Below the pieces are notes generated by a model. The model was not told the origin of the DNA. It did no database searches and was given only the letters and a program-made list of their open reading frames with translations. From assembly GCA_011065065.1 (NCBI GenBank), contig JAAKFL010000057.1, forward strand, positions 1-10,052: a DNA stretch of 10,052 nt. Reading direction: 5' to 3'. Of the stretch, positions 7,149 through 10,052 are shown piece by piece (position 1 is the stretch's first letter; each line of letters opens with the position of its first letter). This DNA comes from Chlamydiota bacterium (GTDB lineage: Bacteria > Chlamydiota > Chlamydiia > Chlamydiales > SLFE01). A program made the position numbers and the translations under genes.

Positions 7149-7913
7149 ATGGAGAAGGAAACATCAAAACCGACGCATTTTAAGGGCAAAGAAGCGGTCG
7201 AACATGTCGTAGAAGCTCAGGCCAAGGGGCTTATTTCAAAAGCGGAGGTTCATGGGGAAGAGATGCCGGGTCATATTTCGGCATTTGCAGATACAGCTCG
7301 AGAGACGGCGGTGATTCTTCTTTTGATCTGGTTGTTGATCAGCACTTTAGTGTTACAGGATTCACACTTTCTTGTATTGAGTGTGATGACTGTGGGATGG
7401 ATTGTATGGAAGATGGGACGAAGTGCCTGGTTGGGGTGGTCGCGTCTGGAGCGATTGCATCGTCTTGTGGCGGAGGAAAAGTGGGAAATCGATCACCATC
7501 GCGATCAGGAGCGCGAGGAGCTTGCTGCTCTTTACGAAGCGAAAGGATTCAAAGGAAAATTATTAGAAGATGTCATGGATGTTCTGATGGCAGATGACGA
7601 TCGGCTATTGCGTGTGATGTTGGAAGAGGAGTTGGGACTTTCTTTGGAAAAGCAAGAGCATCCTTTGAAGCAAAGTCTAGGAGCGGGGTTAGGGGCATTA
7701 GCAGCCTATTTTGTCTGCATGATTTTAACCTTATTAATTCCCAATTTTGGTATGATTTTAGGAACTTTTTGTGTGGTGGGAGCAGCAGCGGCGCTTTCCG
7801 CCCATTATGAGAAAAACCGTAAAATCCCGGCAATCGTATGGAATTTAGGCATTACAGTATTAGCTTTTGGATGTACTTATTTTCTGTGGGATTTTCTCAC
7901 AAACTTTCTCTAG
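7149..7913 (+). CDS. VIT1/CCC1-family-like membrane protein (probable Fe2+/Mn2+ transport)
   Basis: 254 residues, integral membrane. Five hydrophobic segments are visible: about 53-70, 72-89, 177-197, 199-219 and 227-250. Between segments 2 and 3 lies a long charged loop (100-165) with an acidic helix containing DQEREELAALYEAKGF and DVMDVLMADDDRLLRVMLEE. This layout matches the VIT1/CCC1 family, in which the glutamate-rich cytoplasmic helices between TM2 and TM3 bind transition metals before export or sequestration. The stretch HPLKQSLGAGLGALAAYF (171-188) resembles the start of the family's third membrane segment. The family signature of TM1 is weak here, so this is a divergent member. The gene is followed after 11 bp by a metal P-type ATPase, almost certainly in the same transcript. 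From memory, Chlamydia trachomatis CT728 occupies the same place beside CT727. Iron or manganese is the most likely cargo; this is family inference. Confidence 0.75.
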   Translation: MEKETSKPTHFKGKEAVEHVVEAQAKGLISKAEVHGEEMPGHISAFADTARETAVILLLIWLLISTLVLQDSHFLVLSVMTVGWIVWKMGRSAWLGWSRLERLHRLVAEEKWEIDHHRDQEREELAALYEAKGFKGKLLEDVMDVLMADDDRLLRVMLEEELGLSLEKQEHPLKQSLGAGLGALAAYFVCMILTLLIPNFGMILGTFCVVGAAAALSAHYEKNRKIPAIVWNLGITVLAFGCTYFLWDFLTNFL

Positions 7914-7924
7914 GATAGTGTTAC

Positions 7925-9913
7925 ATGACGACAACGACAAAAAAAAGTGCAGTTGTATTTGATGAATTTTTTGAAATGGGATTGGAAGATCACCTCAGCC
8001 CCTTTCTCACTCCCCATTCTCGTCGTTGGGGAGTCAATGCGATGCTCAACGCTTCGTTGCTTGCGACGTTCCTTTTGATCCTTGCATTTATTTTACGATA
8101 TGTTCCCAATGGACTTCCGCTCTCGCATTTTTGTTTAGTGGGCGTCTATTTTTTTGCGGGGATTCCAGCGCTCATTGAATCGATCGAAGACACCATGAGA
8201 CTGGAAATCAATATTGACATTCTGATGACTCTTGCCGCGTTTTCATCTGTTCTCATTGGAAGTCCTATGGAAGGGGGGATGCTTCTTGTTCTCTTTGCTC
8301 TTTCAGGATCAATGGAAGATGCCGTCACCGAAAAGGCAAAAGGAGCAATCAGTTCATTATACAAGTTATCTCCCTCCACAGCCACTGTTGTCGGTGACCT
8401 AGGAGAGCTGCACGAGCTGTCAGTCAAAGATATCCTGGCAGGAACAATTATTTTGATTAAAGCCGGCGAAATTGTTCCTTTGGATGGAAATATTATCGAA
8501 GGAGCTTCGTCAGTCAACTTGGTTCATTTGACAGGAGAAAATGAACCCATCACGAAAAAAGTGGGAGACATCATCCCGGCGGGAGCTCAAAACTTAGAAG
8601 GAACTTTCACGATGCAAGTGAGCCGTCCTAGCACTGAGTCTACTGTGGCCCGAATCATTAAACTTGTGACCTTAGCTCAAGATTCCAAACCCCGGATCCA
8701 AAGATGGTTTGACAGTGTCAGTGAAAAGTATGCGGCAACGGTGATCTTACTCACGATTTTCTTTGCAGCCTCATTTCCCCTGTTATTTAGCATGCCTTTT
8801 CTGGGAGAAGACGGCTCTCTCTATCGCTCCATTGCTTTTCTGATTGCAGCATCACCGTGTGCGCTGATTATCGCCACACCCATTGCCTACCTGAGTGCTA
8901 TCAGCACCTGTGCGCGCAAAGGGATTTTAATCAAAGGCGGCGTCACACTAGACGCGCTTGAAAAATGTTCTGTCATTGCCTTTGATAAAACCGGCACTCT
9001 GACAAAAGGAGAGCTTGAGTGTGTGGAGATCACTCCCCTTCAAGAAACTGATAGAAGTAATATTTCCATCCGCGTTGCTTATGCATTGGAAAGACACGCC
9101 GTTCATCCTATTGCTCATGCCATTGTCAAGCACGCAAAAAATCAGGGGATAAAACCTTTGAAAATCCAAAACTTCAAATCGGTTCCAGGATATGGTCTGG
9201 AAGCGGAAGTGGAAGTGGGATCGGAATTTGTGCAAGCCTTTATCGGAAACATCGAATATATCCTCCCAAAACTCCCGATCGAAAAAGCTTCTCATCTCTC
9301 CACCCTTGTAGACAATGCCAAGCGTCAAGGAAGAGTCTTAACGATTTTGGTGATGGGTGAAGAAGGTTATCTATTTCAATTTGAAGATATGTTGCGTCCC
9401 GGCATGAAAGAGACCATCAGAAATCTCAAACAAAGCGGTGATTGGCGCCTCTTGATGTTAACCGGAGACCACCCGGAAAATGCCAGCAAAATTGCTGGAG
9501 AGTTGCAGATGGACGAGTATTATGCTGAGTTGCGACCTGAGGACAAGTTAAAATATGTGAGTGAGATCTCACAAGAAAAAGGGCTTGTCATGGTCGGAGA
9601 CGGCATTAATGATGCTCCCGCTTTAGCGAGAGCCACCGTGGGCATTTCCATGGGAAAAGTAGGCAGCACAACAGCGATTGAGGCCGCTGATGTGGTTTTG
9701 CTTCACGACAATCTTGAGCGGCTTGGTTGGCTCATGAATAAAGCCGGTGATACAAAGAAAATTGTGACGCAGAATCTGACTTTGGCAGCTGCGGTTATTC
9801 TGTTTGCGACGACACCTGCGCTTTTGGGTTGGGTGCCGCTTTGGCTTGCGGTGGTGTTGCATGAAGGTGGGACTGTGCTGGTTGGCCTGAATGCGCTACG
9901 TTTGTTAAAATAA
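7925..9913 (+). CDS. P1B-4-type heavy-metal-transporting P-type ATPase (SPC/HEGGT)
   Basis: A complete 662-residue ATP-driven metal cation exporter of the inner membrane. The actuator domain has LTGENEPI (202-209). The phosphorylation site is DKTGTLT (354-360). The P1B-specific HP pair is H394-P395, nucleotide-domain glycines lie in VPGYGLEAEV (420-429), TGDHPENA is at 513-520 and the hinge VGDGINDAPA is at 557-566. The transport site in membrane segment 4 is SPC (310-312) rather than CPC, and the last membrane segment carries HEGGT (646-650). By family knowledge SPC plus HEGGT defines P1B-4 pumps, which move Co2+, Fe2+ or sometimes Zn2+. There is no amino-terminal CxxC metal-binding domain, also typical of P1B-4. 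Hydrophobic segments near 40-58, 67-84, 97-112, 116-130, 270-290, 302-325, 617-633 and 636-655 give eight. AGGA at 7912-7915 overlaps the stop of the upstream gene, 9 nt before the ATG, so the two are likely coupled. Confidence 0.95.
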   Translation: MTTTTKKSAVVFDEFFEMGLEDHLSPFLTPHSRRWGVNAMLNASLLATFLLILAFILRYVPNGLPLSHFCLVGVYFFAGIPALIESIEDTMRLEINIDILMTLAAFSSVLIGSPMEGGMLLVLFALSGSMEDAVTEKAKGAISSLYKLSPSTATVVGDLGELHELSVKDILAGTIILIKAGEIVPLDGNIIEGASSVNLVHLTGENEPITKKVGDIIPAGAQNLEGTFTMQVSRPSTESTVARIIKLVTLAQDSKPRIQRWFDSVSEKYAATVILLTIFFAASFPLLFSMPFLGEDGSLYRSIAFLIAASPCALIIATPIAYLSAISTCARKGILIKGGVTLDALEKCSVIAFDKTGTLTKGELECVEITPLQETDRSNISIRVAYALERHAVHPIAHAIVKHAKNQGIKPLKIQNFKSVPGYGLEAEVEVGSEFVQAFIGNIEYILPKLPIEKASHLSTLVDNAKRQGRVLTILVMGEEGYLFQFEDMLRPGMKETIRNLKQSGDWRLLMLTGDHPENASKIAGELQMDEYYAELRPEDKLKYVSEISQEKGLVMVGDGINDAPALARATVGISMGKVGSTTAIEAADVVLLHDNLERLGWLMNKAGDTKKIVTQNLTLAAAVILFATTPALLGWVPLWLAVVLHEGGTVLVGLNALRLLK

Positions 9914-9931
9914 GAGATCTTTAAAAATTTA

Positions 9932-10052
9932 ACCGCGAAGATCGCGAAGATCGCGAAGATGCGCGAAGACGTGGCTTAGTCATAAATATTTAATTCAAAA
10001 CGTCTAACAAAAGTTCCTATGAGTATACAACGTCTTCGCGCATCTTCGCGGT
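9932..10052. repeat. Inverted repeat of CGCGAAGAT 9-bp units, cut by the right edge
   Basis: The left arm holds CGCGAAGAT at 9934, 9943 and 9952, then G and CGCGAAGAC at 9962. The right arm (10030-10052) is the reverse complement of 9952-9972 over 21 bp without mismatch. Its last two bases pair with AC at 9932-9933, so the left arm appears to carry two extra 9-bp units. The arms are separated by about 57 nt of AT-rich sequence. It starts 18 bp after the ATPase stop codon and may also act as a transcription stop, though the long loop and absence of a T-run argue against a classical terminator. The element probably continues past the window. Confidence 0.85.
9971..9979 (-). repeat. Third copy of the CTAAGCCAC module
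   Basis: CTAAGCCAC on the minus strand immediately follows the left repeat arm. The same 9-mer is in both copies of the direct repeat near 4190 and 4382, on the plus strand. With the preceding bases the match reads ATG(A)CTAAGCCAC here against ATGCTAAGCCAC at 4187-4198. Confidence 0.6.

Noticed and set aside
8146..8517. A 123-codon minus-strand frame inside the P-type ATPase, with similar ones at 8948-9328 and 9623-9862
   Set aside because: The plus-strand frame holds all ATPase motifs across these positions; the antisense products look compositionally random.

Overview
The window looks like a piece of a moderately AT-rich chromosome from an amoeba- or animal-associated member of the Chlamydiota, more likely Parachlamydia/Waddlia/Simkania-like than Chlamydia itself. 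This is inference. It rests on a gene pair (five-segment VIT1/CCC1-like protein followed by an SPC/HEGGT P-type ATPase) that, from memory, matches the CT728-CT727 order of Chlamydia trachomatis, plus a very large alpha-helical repeat protein and a two-hydrophobic-segment protein of the kind common among candidate secreted proteins of environmental chlamydiae. No rRNA, tRNA, CRISPR array, transposase or phage gene was seen.

Layout. Positions 1-4082 (minus strand) are one uninterrupted reading frame of at least 1360 codons. Its carboxy end lies beyond the left edge. I checked every in-frame triplet and found no stop. Its middle is built of about 20 degenerate repeats of about 32 residues, and its visible carboxy end holds a compact block with a GSCQ motif. 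Positions 4083-4433 are a repeat-rich divergent intergenic region: a 9-bp tandem duplication, a 118-bp near-perfect palindrome built of ACAGGAT-type 9-bp units, and a 37-bp direct repeat flanking that palindrome. The right copy of the direct repeat ends 25 bp before the next gene.

Positions 4434-5702 (plus) encode a complete M18-family metallo-aminopeptidase (apeB type). It converges, with only a 9-bp gap, on a minus-strand gene (5712-6872) for an unrecognised cysteine-free protein. That protein has a Thr/Ser/Gln-rich amino end and two internal hydrophobic segments, and a type III secretion translocator or substrate is one possible reading. An AT-rich divergent intergenic region (6873-7148) follows.

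Positions 7149-7913 and 7925-9913 (plus) form a tight two-gene operon: a VIT1/CCC1-like membrane protein and a P1B-4-type metal-transporting ATPase. Both families handle transition metals such as Fe2+, Mn2+, Co2+ or Zn2+, so the pair is best read as a metal export or homeostasis unit. The window ends inside a second intergenic repeat element (9932-10052) made of CGCGAAGAT 9-bp units in inverted orientation. It shares the 9-mer CTAAGCCAC with the first repeat element, so the two may belong to one family of 9-nt-periodic palindromic elements.
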